A stretch of DNA of 64,000 bases from an uncultured Rickettsiales bacterium (GTDB taxonomy: Bacteria; Pseudomonadota; Alphaproteobacteria; Micavibrionales; GCA-2720935). A model generated the notes under the pieces. It was not told the origin of the DNA and ran no database searches. It saw only the letters and a list, made by a program, of their open reading frames with translations. This document shows positions 1-9,528 of the stretch, piece after piece (the stretch's first letter is position 1; every line of letters starts with the position of its first letter). The stretch is taken from assembly GCA_950054255.1 (NCBI GenBank), contig CATLOR010000001.1, positions 1 to 64,000 on the forward strand, given 5' to 3'. A program made the translations under genes and the position numbers.

Positions 1-107
<107 letters not shown>

Positions 108-168
108 TTACTCGTGTTTTCAAAGTTCACAAAAAATTATCATTAAAGTTCAAATAATAATAGCCAAT

Positions 169-197
169 GAAATAAGGCATTACATACGGCTTGTCAA
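169..197 (-). promoter_or_regulatory. Candidate sigma-70 promoter for tuf
   Basis: On the minus strand there is a perfect TTGACA (197-192), 17 bases, then TATTTC (174-169). The -35 is consensus but the -10 matches only three positions. It would give a leader of about 75 bases before the tuf start at 86. Placement fits a strongly expressed gene, but the weak -10 keeps this tentative. Confidence 0.4.
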
Positions 198-241
198 GCA
201 TGAAAAGCGTTCATCACTCTTATTTCATCTTGTCTAAAATC

Positions 242-1126
242 TTATTCAAAGCACAATTTATATTGTTGCCAAATATCAGGCCATTGCGCATGATGCCCTG
301 CATTTTTCACAATATAATATCTATAGACTGTATCAGATGATAAACGCTTCACGTAGTTTTTAACCAAGAAAGGCTTAACAACTTCATCATCTGCCCCAAC
401 CATATGGATTTGAGGTACATTAATATAAGGGGCGATATCACGTGGGTTTACATGCTCGTCATAAGGTGACACGCGGTGAAAGTCTGTAAATCCTTCTGTA
501 TCCATATTACCCGCAACACTCATCAATAAAACGACATCATCACGTTCATGTGCTAATCTTGCAGCAACGGTTGCACCACCTGAATAGCCAACCAGTTCAA
601 ATTTCTGAATAGTCGTTGTTTCTTTAATCTTATCAAGAGCCGCATGATAAGCATCAACAACTTGAGTACTATAAATTAAAGACGTCCAATATTCAGGTGT
701 ACATTCGCCAACAAAGCGTAAATCTTGGTACTGACATGGGCGTCCCATATAATAAACAACTTCAGAACAGTCTTTTGTCGCCATTTTCAAGCCAACTGGC
801 TCCCGTGGTGTTGGGTTTGGTGAAATTCTAGAAGGTGTAATCCATGCATAGCCATCACCTTCAATGAAAATACGTGCTACACGTGCAGGCGTTGAGAATT
901 CATCTCCTTTTTTACGTGCCGTAACAGCATCATAGTTATCATAGCCAACAATATCTAAATATGTGCCACCTGCCCATTTGGTTTTTTGAAAGCCAGCTTT
1001 TTGAGCAATTGTATCGGCACGGTTCAATCTTTCTTGAACACTATCATGAGAACAAGCGGTCAAAAGAAACACGCTCAAAAGAACAGCAAAAAAAGAATAA
1101 GAAATATCAGTTAAACGTTTTGTCAT
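242..1126 (-). CDS. Lipoprotein alpha/beta-hydrolase (serine hydrolase)
   Basis: A 294-residue predicted lipoprotein. A hydrophobic stretch at residues 11-24 ends in the lipobox LTAC with Cys25, so it should be lipidated and membrane anchored. The nucleophile elbow GYSGG puts the catalytic Ser at 182. Candidate acid Asp246/247 (GADDE) and His278/279 (NAGHHA) follow in the order expected of an alpha/beta-hydrolase triad. The substrate is unknown; an esterase or thioesterase role is possible. The gene overlaps the end of the upstream IalB gene by 20 bases, so the two are probably co-transcribed and translationally coupled. Fold call is good, specificity is not. Confidence 0.75.
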   Translation of the reverse strand: MTKRLTDISYSFFAVLLSVFLLTACSHDSVQERLNRADTIAQKAGFQKTKWAGGTYLDIVGYDNYDAVTARKKGDEFSTPARVARIFIEGDGYAWITPSRISPNPTPREPVGLKMATKDCSEVVYYMGRPCQYQDLRFVGECTPEYWTSLIYSTQVVDAYHAALDKIKETTTIQKFELVGYSGGATVAARLAHERDDVVLLMSVAGNMDTEGFTDFHRVSPYDEHVNPRDIAPYINVPQIHMVGADDEVVKPFLVKNYVKRLSSDTVYRYYIVKNAGHHAQWPDIWQQYKLCFE

Positions 1127-1616
1127 ATGCTTTTGTAAATCCTTTCAAAGACATCTGTGTTTCAAACTTTTTACCTGGCTGAATTGAATAATAAACAGAG
1201 AGTTTATCCCCCCCCTTAAACAAAGCCAGCAAATCTTCTTTAAACAATAAAGCAACCATACACCCTTGTTGAGAGCATGTCTCTAAATTTGTCTTATACG
1301 GTTTTTTATCATCAATTTGGAAATATAAGCCATCAAGTAAGTAAATTCCTAAAGGCACTAAAAAGCGTCCTTTAATTTCACCATCATTCACATCTTTAAA
1401 AACTACAAGAGATGCAAGACGTCCTTTTTGGCCATCTTTATTCATGATTACCTCTTGAACCATAACACAGCTTTTATCACTGTCCTTTTCACATGTCACA
1501 AACCAGTCACCAACACGCTCCTGATTAAGCGGTGCGGCTGCTTCTTGAGCAAAAGAAGCAGAAGAAACACATAAAATCACCCAAACGATAAAAGAAAAAT
1601 ATAACGATCTAACCAT
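1107..1616 (-). CDS. Invasion-associated locus B (IalB) family protein
   Basis: A 169-residue exported protein with a signal peptide over about residues 1-23 (cleavage near SFA-QEA). The mature part has the IalB pattern: GDWFVTCEK near the N-terminus, a C-x-V pair, a middle LVPLGIYL strand, and the ETCSQQGC motif followed by a lysine-rich C-terminal half. IalB proteins are periplasmic or outer-membrane proteins common in Alphaproteobacteria. The name comes from Bartonella erythrocyte invasion, but most members have no proven role, so it should not be read as evidence of pathogenicity. It overlaps the downstream lipoprotein hydrolase by 20 bases. Confidence 0.85.
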   Translation of the reverse strand: MVRSLYFSFIVWVILCVSSASFAQEAAAPLNQERVGDWFVTCEKDSDKSCVMVQEVIMNKDGQKGRLASLVVFKDVNDGEIKGRFLVPLGIYLLDGLYFQIDDKKPYKTNLETCSQQGCMVALLFKEDLLALFKGGDKLSVYYSIQPGKKFETQMSLKGFTKAYDKTFN

Positions 1617-1631
1617 AAAAAAAACTTTTCA

Positions 1632-4600
1632 TTAAAATTTAAAACTAGCTTTCACAACCCCAGTATGAGCAATGTAATCTTCTTTGAATTCAGAATCATA
1701 AGCCATAGTCCACTCTGTTAAACCATCATCCGTAATAAAAGTCAAACCCGTACCAAAAACAAATGATACTTTCTCAACATCGGCTCCCTCAATATCATAA
1801 GCAAGTCCACTTGTTGTATATGTACTTGAAGCCTCAGAGTCATCTCCAACGAAATCATACAGTACTCCGGCATTGAACTTCGGTGAGAATGTCCCAGTCT
1901 CAGATATAATTTCGAACTCATAACGTGCACCAAATGATCCAAGAAGCATATTCAAATCTTCAACGGCAACATTTTGGTTAAAGGCTGTGCCGTCTTCTAA
2001 TTTAATCGTCTGTCCACCAACAAAGTAATATTGCAATCCTGCAAATGGAACTAAGCGACTGGTATCAGAAAAAGGTACAGCATATCCCATTTCAAACGCT
2101 GTTGAATATTGATCTGATGTATAATCACCTGATAATTGTCTTGCAAGACCCGCAAAATCAATTGTGCTCATTGTATGACCATCATTGAATGAGTAACCGA
2201 CCATCCCTTCTAAATAGTAATTCCCTGGCGTATAATCCGCATAAAGAGAAAGCTGGTAACTATCAATTTCAGAAACATTTTCTCCCTGACCTTCGCCATC
2301 AACTTCTGTATCCGTATAACCAAATGCTAAACCGACACGTGAATCAACACCAATTGGCGTATCATAACCAACGGTAAATCCGTAAGCTTCTGCGGAATAC
2401 CCTGTCAAACCTTCTTGGTTTTCTTGGTCAACAACCTGGCCAAAACCACGCACCCAGATTTTATCATTTGGAATACCATTACCAGCTGCGATCCCTGTAC
2501 GACCAACCAATCCTCTATCTGTATAAGAACGGCCTGTACGTACTGCTGCTAAACGTGTTGAAATATTATCAAAATTCATACGGCTAGCTGTTGCAATCTC
2601 TTTTGATGAATCAATTGCTTCTAAATCAGGTGTTAACTGGATTGCTGCGGTTTGTGTTTGGGCATCTCCTGATAAGATTACTGTATCTAATGCAGCTCTC
2701 GCAGTTGGATCATTCGCAGCAGTCACCGTGGCTGCTGCCGCAATAAAGCTTGCTGCTTGAGATTCTGTCACATCAATATCTGCAGCTAATTCATTTGCCT
2801 CTTTTGCAACAGAAACAAGCGTCACAACATCTGGGTTTGTTGTCGTATCAACCGTTGCATTTACTAAGACACCAACATTTCCTGTATCAAATGTTGTCCC
2901 ATTTAAATTTAATGTCCCGCCATTTGACGCATCCACTAAGTCGATACTTCCAGTAAAGCCAATTGTAAAAGCAATATTTGTCGTACCGGCAGAGAAATTA
3001 ACTGTTGCATCATTCGCATCAGCATCAATAAAGAGGGGGTTACCTGTTGTAACACTTGTGCCCGTTATTGAATCTGTTGCAATTGTTATAACCGAATCCG
3101 CGGCAAAAGTCGCTGTTGTACCCGTTTCAAGAGTAACCGTATCAGCCATTGTCAAACCACCAGCAACCGTCACATTTGTCGCACCAAGTGTTGTTGCATT
3201 CGATAATGATAAAGTAGCCGCCGCATCAACATCCACTGTATCTAAAATCGCAACCGAGCCAATATTACCTGCCACGGTTGTATCCGCATCAACATCAAAG
3301 TCACCGCCATTAATTAAAGAAGCGGCAATATTCCCCGTAACTGTCGATGCCGCAGTTGTGTTAAATGTACCACCATCTAAAGAAATGTTCGTTGCTGTCA
3401 CATTTCCAGAAACACCCAATGTAACTGTGTTATCAACATTAATTGCTGTTAACCCGTTTGTTGCACCGATTGTTCCTGTAATTGATGTATCATTAGACAC
3501 ATCAATTGTACCACCATTTGCGGCACTCCCATCAATGTTAGATGTAATCGTGGACGTAATACCTGTAAAATCAACGGTACCACCATCTAAGCTAATTGCT
3601 GTAGAAGCGACATTACTGTTAAATGACAAGGTAACACCATTATCAACAATAATATCTGTTAATGGCTGAATTTGGCCAACAGCCCCTTGAACAGCTGCAT
3701 CAGCTGAGGCTTGTAAAGTACCACCATTTGTCGCATCTACATCTAAATTGTCTGTCACTAAGGTTAACGCCGCAGAATCTAAAACTAACGTACCGCCATT
3801 CAAAAATACAATCGTTGAATCCACATCTCCTTGCATCGTCAAAACATCACCATTATTAATGGTTGTAGATGCTAAACGCTGCAAATTACCCAACCTACCA
3901 GCAATTGTTGTATCGCCGTTAATAACAAGGAAACCCGCTTCATTTCCATCTGAGTTAATATCCCCAGTAAATGCTGTGCCATCTGTTTGGAAAGACACTG
4001 TAGAACCAGCTGCACCCTCTAATGTAATATCAGAAACAACAATTGTTGTACCAGCTAACGTTGCTGTCATATTATCCGCAACCGTTAACTCATCCAAAGA
4101 TTGTAAATTACCAATATCAGAGGTAAATGAGGTATCTTGGTTTACATCAATCGTACCCTCATTCCCAAGAGTACTATTGATATCCCCATCAACACTTGTA
4201 CCAGTTGTGTCTAAACTGAGCGTACCATTATCAATCGTAATGTTATTCGCATTAATATCATTACCGATGTAAGATAAAGTCACCCCTGAATCAATCACAA
4301 GATCAACACCGTTTGTCGTCCCGATATCACCTGAAAAAGAGGCGTTATCAGAAACTTGTAAAGTACCGCCATTAAGCGCCGACCCTTCAATTCCTTGAGC
4401 AATTGTCGCCGTCATACCGTTACTGTCTAAGATCAACGTACCGCCATCAAGAGTAACTTGTGTTGAGGTTAAGTCGCCTTGGACTGTTAGAGATTTGGTA
4501 TTATCAATCTGGACATCCGCTAAAGCAGATGCACCTATCGTACCCACAATTGTTGTATTCCCATCAACATCCAAAATACCTTCAGCATTAAAGTCAGAGG

Positions 4601-6071
4601 TAATATCCCCTGTATAAGTCGTTCCATCCGTTGTAAATTGAACCGTCGATCCGCCAGATCCTTCGAGCGTTAATGTATCAACCTCAATCGTTGTTCCTTG
4701 GAATGTCACTGTTTTTGTATTTGCAACATCAACCGCAGCAATCGTTGATGCGCCAGCACCTATATCGCTCGCAAAAGTTGTGCTTCCATCAATATCTAAA
4801 GACCCTTGCGTAGCACCACTATCAACAGCCCCTGTGACTGTTGTCGCATCTGTCGTCAAACGCATTGTACCATCATCTAATGTAATGGCTGTGGCATTAA
4901 TTGTTGTGCCAGAAACCGTTAGCAACGAAGTAGAATCAACTAATAAGGTTGCAATCCCATTCACTGCACCAATATCACCTGCAATTGTTGCATTCTGACT
5001 TGCTTGCACCGTTCCGTTATTTGCTGTATCGCCATCAATACCATTTGTCGAGGTAATCGTTAATCCATTATTATTTAATAATAATGTAGAATTCCCCTCC
5101 AAGGTCACATCCGTTGCTTGAACATTACCGCGTAAATCAACCGTCTTTGTATCTGCGATCGAAACTGTCGCTAAACCATTCGCCGCGTTTGTTGTACCCG
5201 TCGCCCCTGTAATTGTCACATTCGCATCCAGATCAAGAACACCAGCCGCATTCGCATCAGAATCAATATCTGAGTTCAATGTTGCACCATCTGTCGTAAT
5301 CAACAACGTCGAGCCAGAAGCTCCTGTCAAATTCGTTGTACTGATATTAAGCGTTGTCCCTTGAAGCTCAACAACACCACCATCACCGACATTAAGCGTT
5401 CCAATGTCTGAGCCTGCACCGATATCACCTGTAACAACACCATCTTGTGCAAATGTAACAATACCAGCCGCACCAGCCAAGTTATCAATATCACCCGTAA
5501 TCGTCACACCATCAGCGACATTTACTGTTGCATCAACCGCTTGGAAATCAATAACACCTAAGGTGATATCTCCGTTTAAGTTCATTACATCGGCAGCATT
5601 CGCGAACTCAATCTCACCACCTGTCCCTAAATGATTTGCTGCACCATTTAAAGTCACGGTATGACTTCCAGACCCACTATAATCAAATCGAATAGAATCA
5701 GGCGCAGCACCACCACTAGAGCCATCAGCCACAACATTTCCAGAAACGATCAAATCTAGCGCACCACTGCCACTACCGACAACAAGGTTAACAACGTTTG
5801 TATTTGTTGAAACACCAGCTCCCTCATCACCATCGATTGAGTTTGTGTCAATACCGATTGTAAACGTCCCAACCGCATCTAAAGTGAAATCAATCGGGTT
5901 ACCGCCAGCATCCGCGTATGAAATACTATCGACACCATCTACGGCTCCAATCCCTGTGAGTGTCTGCCCATCAGAAAATGTAAGATCTGCCGCTGTAGCA
6001 CTTTGCCCAGACAGCCCCAATAGCAAAACCGCTAAAGAAGCGCTATATTTCAAAGATGACTTTCTTAACAT
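1632..6071 (-). CDS. Autotransporter with repetitive beta-helix passenger
   Basis: A 1,479-residue type Va autotransporter. I place the start at 6071, not at an in-frame upstream codon (6107), because TGGAGG lies 6 bases before this ATG. The signal peptide runs to about residue 28 (SATAA-DLTF). The passenger, to about residue 1,190, is rich in Thr, Asp, Gly and Ala with almost no Cys, and is built of repeating units. The last 270 or so residues are an autotransporter beta-barrel: WVRGFGQ opens it, alternating aromatic strands follow, and it ends in VKASFKF with the terminal Phe expected for BAM-dependent assembly. The passenger is probably a surface adhesin or structural beta-helix. It lies 15 bases upstream of the IalB gene on the same strand. 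Confidence 0.9.
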   Translation of the reverse strand: MLRKSSLKYSASLAVLLLGLSGQSATAADLTFSDGQTLTGIGAVDGVDSISYADAGGNPIDFTLDAVGTFTIGIDTNSIDGDEGAGVSTNTNVVNLVVGSGSGALDLIVSGNVVADGSSGGAAPDSIRFDYSGSGSHTVTLNGAANHLGTGGEIEFANAADVMNLNGDITLGVIDFQAVDATVNVADGVTITGDIDNLAGAAGIVTFAQDGVVTGDIGAGSDIGTLNVGDGGVVELQGTTLNISTTNLTGASGSTLLITTDGATLNSDIDSDANAAGVLDLDANVTITGATGTTNAANGLATVSIADTKTVDLRGNVQATDVTLEGNSTLLLNNNGLTITSTNGIDGDTANNGTVQASQNATIAGDIGAVNGIATLLVDSTSLLTVSGTTINATAITLDDGTMRLTTDATTVTGAVDSGATQGSLDIDGSTTFASDIGAGASTIAAVDVANTKTVTFQGTTIEVDTLTLEGSGGSTVQFTTDGTTYTGDITSDFNAEGILDVDGNTTIVGTIGASALADVQIDNTKSLTVQGDLTSTQVTLDGGTLILDSNGMTATIAQGIEGSALNGGTLQVSDNASFSGDIGTTNGVDLVIDSGVTLSYIGNDINANNITIDNGTLSLDTTGTSVDGDINSTLGNEGTIDVNQDTSFTSDIGNLQSLDELTVADNMTATLAGTTIVVSDITLEGAAGSTVSFQTDGTAFTGDINSDGNEAGFLVINGDTTIAGRLGNLQRLASTTINNGDVLTMQGDVDSTIVFLNGGTLVLDSAALTLVTDNLDVDATNGGTLQASADAAVQGAVGQIQPLTDIIVDNGVTLSFNSNVASTAISLDGGTVDFTGITSTITSNIDGSAANGGTIDVSNDTSITGTIGATNGLTAINVDNTVTLGVSGNVTATNISLDGGTFNTTAASTVTGNIAASLINGGDFDVDADTTVAGNIGSVAILDTVDVDAAATLSLSNATTLGATNVTVAGGLTMADTVTLETGTTATFAADSVITIATDSITGTSVTTGNPLFIDADANDATVNFSAGTTNIAFTIGFTGSIDLVDASNGGTLNLNGTTFDTGNVGVLVNATVDTTTNPDVVTLVSVAKEANELAADIDVTESQAASFIAAAATVTAANDPTARAALDTVILSGDAQTQTAAIQLTPDLEAIDSSKEIATASRMNFDNISTRLAAVRTGRSYTDRGLVGRTGIAAGNGIPNDKIWVRGFGQVVDQENQEGLTGYSAEAYGFTVGYDTPIGVDSRVGLAFGYTDTEVDGEGQGENVSEIDSYQLSLYADYTPGNYYLEGMVGYSFNDGHTMSTIDFAGLARQLSGDYTSDQYSTAFEMGYAVPFSDTSRLVPFAGLQYYFVGGQTIKLEDGTAFNQNVAVEDLNMLLGSFGARYEFEIISETGTFSPKFNAGVLYDFVGDDSEASSTYTTSGLAYDIEGADVEKVSFVFGTGLTFITDDGLTEWTMAYDSEFKEDYIAHTGVVKASFKF
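3070..5400 (-). repeat. Tandem ~70-residue repeats in the autotransporter passenger
   Basis: Roughly residues 230-1,000 of the autotransporter are about ten diverged copies of a unit of around 70 residues. Each has a strand like LxVxG, then ITLDGGTL, a TxxGDI step, a GGTLDV strand, an aspartate-rich DxTTIxGxIG turn, and a short linker to the next copy. Copies differ in sequence, so they are old duplications, not recent slippage. Boundaries are by eye. Confidence 0.7.
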
Positions 6072-6257
6072 TAAAAACCTCCAGGATTGACTTATGAGGA
6101 CAGCCAAAAACGAATCAAAGAATCAATTACCAACAATTCTGCAACAACAAAAACGAAAGATCAATGCCCCATTCCAACTGCTCTTAAGCTTTTATTATCA
6201 TTTATCCATTAGAATGAGCGATAAATATGGGAAATAAACACAGAAAAATGCGACTCT

Positions 6258-8267
6258 ATGAGCGGTGAAGATTTTAAATATGGATGGTGTTATACAGACC
6301 ACAAAGATGGCCGAGAGATCCGAGGTGGGCACTGGCGAAAAACCGACTATATGCTAGATAAAAGCACAGCTAAGTTTGTTAAAGACACCTTAGAATCATA
6401 CGGACTTCCTCAACCTGATATTGATACAGAAGTCTTTAGAGGCACAAATCACGATCTTTTATTCCTAGACTCTCACGGCATTGTTATTCGCATTGGGGTC
6501 ACAAATGTAGAAGAACTGGTAAATCCAGCTATTATTCAACCCCTACATTGGACAGACGATCCTAATAGTGACATTACAATTGCTTTATATCCAGGCATTC
6601 ACATCTTCAAAGATGAAGACTTTCATAACAATTATCTTGGTTCAACAGACGATATGCGCAACGCGATTAAGTTTTTTGGTAACAGCACAACAGATGCGGA
6701 CGATTATAATGCTGGGTTTATCCCTGTGATATCGGATACAAACGAAGAAGGTCTCGTCCCTATTTTACTTGATGCGGACAGCTCAATGCAACAAAGTCGC
6801 GAAGCAAAACCCGCTTTAAGCAAAACCAAAGAAGCAGCCACAAATCACCTTAATGCAACGCATTCTCTAGCCATAAAGTCTGTTTATAGTGAGGCTATGA
6901 ATGCATTTAATGGCACTCTTAACACAGGGCTTTTTTTGAAAGCTTTTGAATATCACCAACCTTTAAGACGTGCTTTTGAGCGGGCTTTTAAAAACGAGAA
7001 GCCCAATAAAAAGGCTTTATCTCAAGCTTGGGAAATGGCAAAAAATTACCATGATCAAGGTTATCAGATTTGGCGAAGACCACCCTCACTCGTCACTCAG
7101 TCAAAATCGGAAAAAGAATCACTCATACAGCTTATCCGTAGTAAATTAGGCGTTCAGAAGATTACAAAACCTAAAAAAAATCCGCCACGCATAGCTGTAG
7201 AAAAAAGACATCTATTAACCCCTTGGGGTATCAGTGGCGGCCTAGAAGAAGGCAAAGTCCCACTTGATAAAATTCCACCAGATCAATTCACAAACGATAT
7301 ATGTATCAAACGCCTAAAAACCATCGCTGAACAAGAGGGTGGTGAGTGTGGTGAGGAATTTGCCTTAATCCCAAAAGAAAAATTAAACGAAGAACTTTGC
7401 ATGGTTGCTGTTCAGTTAAATGAATATAGCCATGAAATATTACTAGAAGCGATACCTGATGCCTTTAAAACAGAGAAATTTTGGTTGAGCGCTCTCGCAC
7501 ATAGACCTGAATATTTAGAGCATTTACCACACCAACACCATTCCCTAGAACTCTATGAAGAGCTTCTTGCGAATAAACCCAGCCTAATAGAATATTGCAA
7601 ACCCGATCTTTTAACCCAAGATTTATGTGACCGCGCCGTTAATTTGAGGAGTTTTAATTTAAAATATATTCCTAATAAATTTAAAACTCCTGATATGTGT
7701 GAAACAATTTTCGCCCAATCCCCAGGTTTTATAGCCTTTTTTCCACCGCAAGAGATCACCGAAGAAAGACTTCAAACCGTTTTAGAAAGAAACCCAAAAG
7801 CAATTTTCGAAATACAAGTAAAAGAGCAGGTCCCGCGCCATATATGGGCGGCTGCTTTTTCTCGTCATGTAACAGATTATAAAACCTTACCAGAAGCTTA
7901 TAAAACAGATCCTCTATTTGCTCAAGAAGTGGCCGAACTTCTCAATTATACTGAGCCTGAACAAATCACATCTCTTCATGACATTATTCTTGATCAAGGA
8001 GACATTAATGCCATGAATCTGATCATTATAGATGATCAAGTCCCCGATGAAATATTGCCTAAATATATAGAGAGAGAACCACGCCTAATACGTGGCATGC
8101 CCCATAAACCAGAACGTGAATATCTATATAAAAAAGCCCATGAGCTAGACCCAAACGCTATTCGAGGTATTACACGCGAAAAGCTTCCCAAAGAACTTAA
8201 AACTCGGGGAACTTTGCCGACAGCATGGAAAAACGACCAAACAGCATCAACCAGACCAAAGCCATAA
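6258..8267 (+). CDS. Large orphan protein with helical repeats
   Basis: A 669-residue protein I do not recognise. It has no signal peptide or membrane segment. Residues 1-180 are mixed alpha/beta with several aromatic and Asp-rich turns. Residues about 340-640 are a run of irregular 35-40-residue helical units of the form 'PxxFKTxxxCxxxxxxxPxxIxxxP' (for example around IPNKFKTPDMCE and LERNPKAIFEI), which resemble DUF4116-type repeats. That likeness is my inference. The C-terminus is a low-complexity tail ending RPKP. No clear ribosome binding site precedes the chosen ATG. The gene converges with the 407-residue gene, 12 bases away. Confidence 0.6.
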   Translation: MSGEDFKYGWCYTDHKDGREIRGGHWRKTDYMLDKSTAKFVKDTLESYGLPQPDIDTEVFRGTNHDLLFLDSHGIVIRIGVTNVEELVNPAIIQPLHWTDDPNSDITIALYPGIHIFKDEDFHNNYLGSTDDMRNAIKFFGNSTTDADDYNAGFIPVISDTNEEGLVPILLDADSSMQQSREAKPALSKTKEAATNHLNATHSLAIKSVYSEAMNAFNGTLNTGLFLKAFEYHQPLRRAFERAFKNEKPNKKALSQAWEMAKNYHDQGYQIWRRPPSLVTQSKSEKESLIQLIRSKLGVQKITKPKKNPPRIAVEKRHLLTPWGISGGLEEGKVPLDKIPPDQFTNDICIKRLKTIAEQEGGECGEEFALIPKEKLNEELCMVAVQLNEYSHEILLEAIPDAFKTEKFWLSALAHRPEYLEHLPHQHHSLELYEELLANKPSLIEYCKPDLLTQDLCDRAVNLRSFNLKYIPNKFKTPDMCETIFAQSPGFIAFFPPQEITEERLQTVLERNPKAIFEIQVKEQVPRHIWAAAFSRHVTDYKTLPEAYKTDPLFAQEVAELLNYTEPEQITSLHDIILDQGDINAMNLIIIDDQVPDEILPKYIEREPRLIRGMPHKPEREYLYKKAHELDPNAIRGITREKLPKELKTRGTLPTAWKNDQTASTRPKP

Positions 8268-8279
8268 ATGGAGCAAATC

Positions 8280-9503
8280 CTATTTTAAAATTGCTTGAGA
8301 TAACTGTTTTTGAGTAGTTGGTGATTCTACTTTGAGAGGTAAATCCCCATCAGGTGAGGAAAGAAGAACAAATTTTATGTGTGGGATCGTCTTGTACGTC
8401 ATCAAACTACTTACTTCTCTATATTGCGACATGCATAATTTATATTTTTGCAAAAAATCAAGCTGCGTTACAATATCTCTTGAAAGCGCATGCGCTGTCA
8501 TTGGCTTCCAAGGTGGCATAGAGGAATCAATACCACACATATAAAATAGAGGGGCTTTAGGGTTCTCTCTTTTTCGCGCCAAAAGATTTTCTGAAAATGT
8601 TATCAAATGCCTCATACCTATATCTTGACCAAAAGATCTATTAATGACACTGACACCCTCCCCTTCTGTGACTAAATTTGGTGATAACAACCAATTTGAT
8701 AAACGCATATCAAATGCATCTATAAATTCAAGGGCTTGTGTCATTCGCCGTATTTTCTCAGGAAGAGAGATTTTCGAGTTTGATCTGATTAAATCATGAA
8801 GTGGAGAAAATGAGCTTTTTAAAACATCTCTATCAAGTGCCTCCAACTGGGTTGGTGTCATTTGCTTAAAAGACACATAGCATGGCTCCTCTAATCGATC
8901 TCTTCCAAAGAAATAAGAACTATTTCTAATGACGATTGTGACAGGCTCTTTTGCAGATCGATTAGAAATCGCTATATAGGCACGCCTTTGTTCAATTGAC
9001 CACTCATCTATATGTGCTACAAAGCCCACCCCATATTCATCTCTTTGGGGGTTCCATTTTGGCAGAGTTGTATCTCTGACATCATTTGCTCTGTTTAACC
9101 GTGTTAACCCAAATCCCTCAATTAAAGATGTGCCATTAAAGCCTTGTGACGTAAAACGCCACTGCGGGAATGAAAACCCATAACGACCAACAGCACTGCA
9201 TATAAAAGCCAGCCCTTGTACCGTTTCTGCTCGCATCCCTCTTCTTGTCGTAAAAAACGCTTTTAGCATCTCTTTTGACGCCTCTAAAGACAGACCCCGT
9301 GTATTAAAAAGAGCAAGCGCTTCTGGTCGCCATGCCTGTCGATTAAAAGAGTCTGCTGTCACGATCTCATGGGCAACCCCGCGCCATCCTTTTGTGACGA
9401 TATCTGGCACAGTTTTTGAGAGCTGCGTCACATCATCAACATCACTTTCAACAAGTTTCTTTATACTCGATAGCGTTTTTTCTCTAAATTCACGCTGCAA
9501 CAT
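8280..9503 (-). CDS. Orphan protein upstream-coupled to an NAD-synthetase-like gene
   Basis: A 407-residue soluble protein with no family I can name. It is rich in Arg and aromatic residues and has no signal peptide or transmembrane segment. Phrases such as RGVAHEIVTADSFNRQ and RLSNWLLSPNL suggest a mixed alpha/beta fold. It lies 25 bases downstream of the NAD-synthetase-like gene on the same strand, so the two are probably one operon and may act together. The last third carries two Cys (MCGIDSS, KLCMSQ) without an obvious metal-site pattern. Confidence 0.6.
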   Translation of the reverse strand: MLQREFREKTLSSIKKLVESDVDDVTQLSKTVPDIVTKGWRGVAHEIVTADSFNRQAWRPEALALFNTRGLSLEASKEMLKAFFTTRRGMRAETVQGLAFICSAVGRYGFSFPQWRFTSQGFNGTSLIEGFGLTRLNRANDVRDTTLPKWNPQRDEYGVGFVAHIDEWSIEQRRAYIAISNRSAKEPVTIVIRNSSYFFGRDRLEEPCYVSFKQMTPTQLEALDRDVLKSSFSPLHDLIRSNSKISLPEKIRRMTQALEFIDAFDMRLSNWLLSPNLVTEGEGVSVINRSFGQDIGMRHLITFSENLLARKRENPKAPLFYMCGIDSSMPPWKPMTAHALSRDIVTQLDFLQKYKLCMSQYREVSSLMTYKTIPHIKFVLLSSPDGDLPLKVESPTTQKQLSQAILK

Positions 9504-9528
9504 TTTTTATATACTTAGCCTTCTTTAC

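Noticed and set aside
3058..5634. Several plus-strand open frames of 60-200 residues opposite the autotransporter
   Set aside because: They mirror the low-complexity repeats on the minus strand; no ribosome binding site and no protein-like composition.
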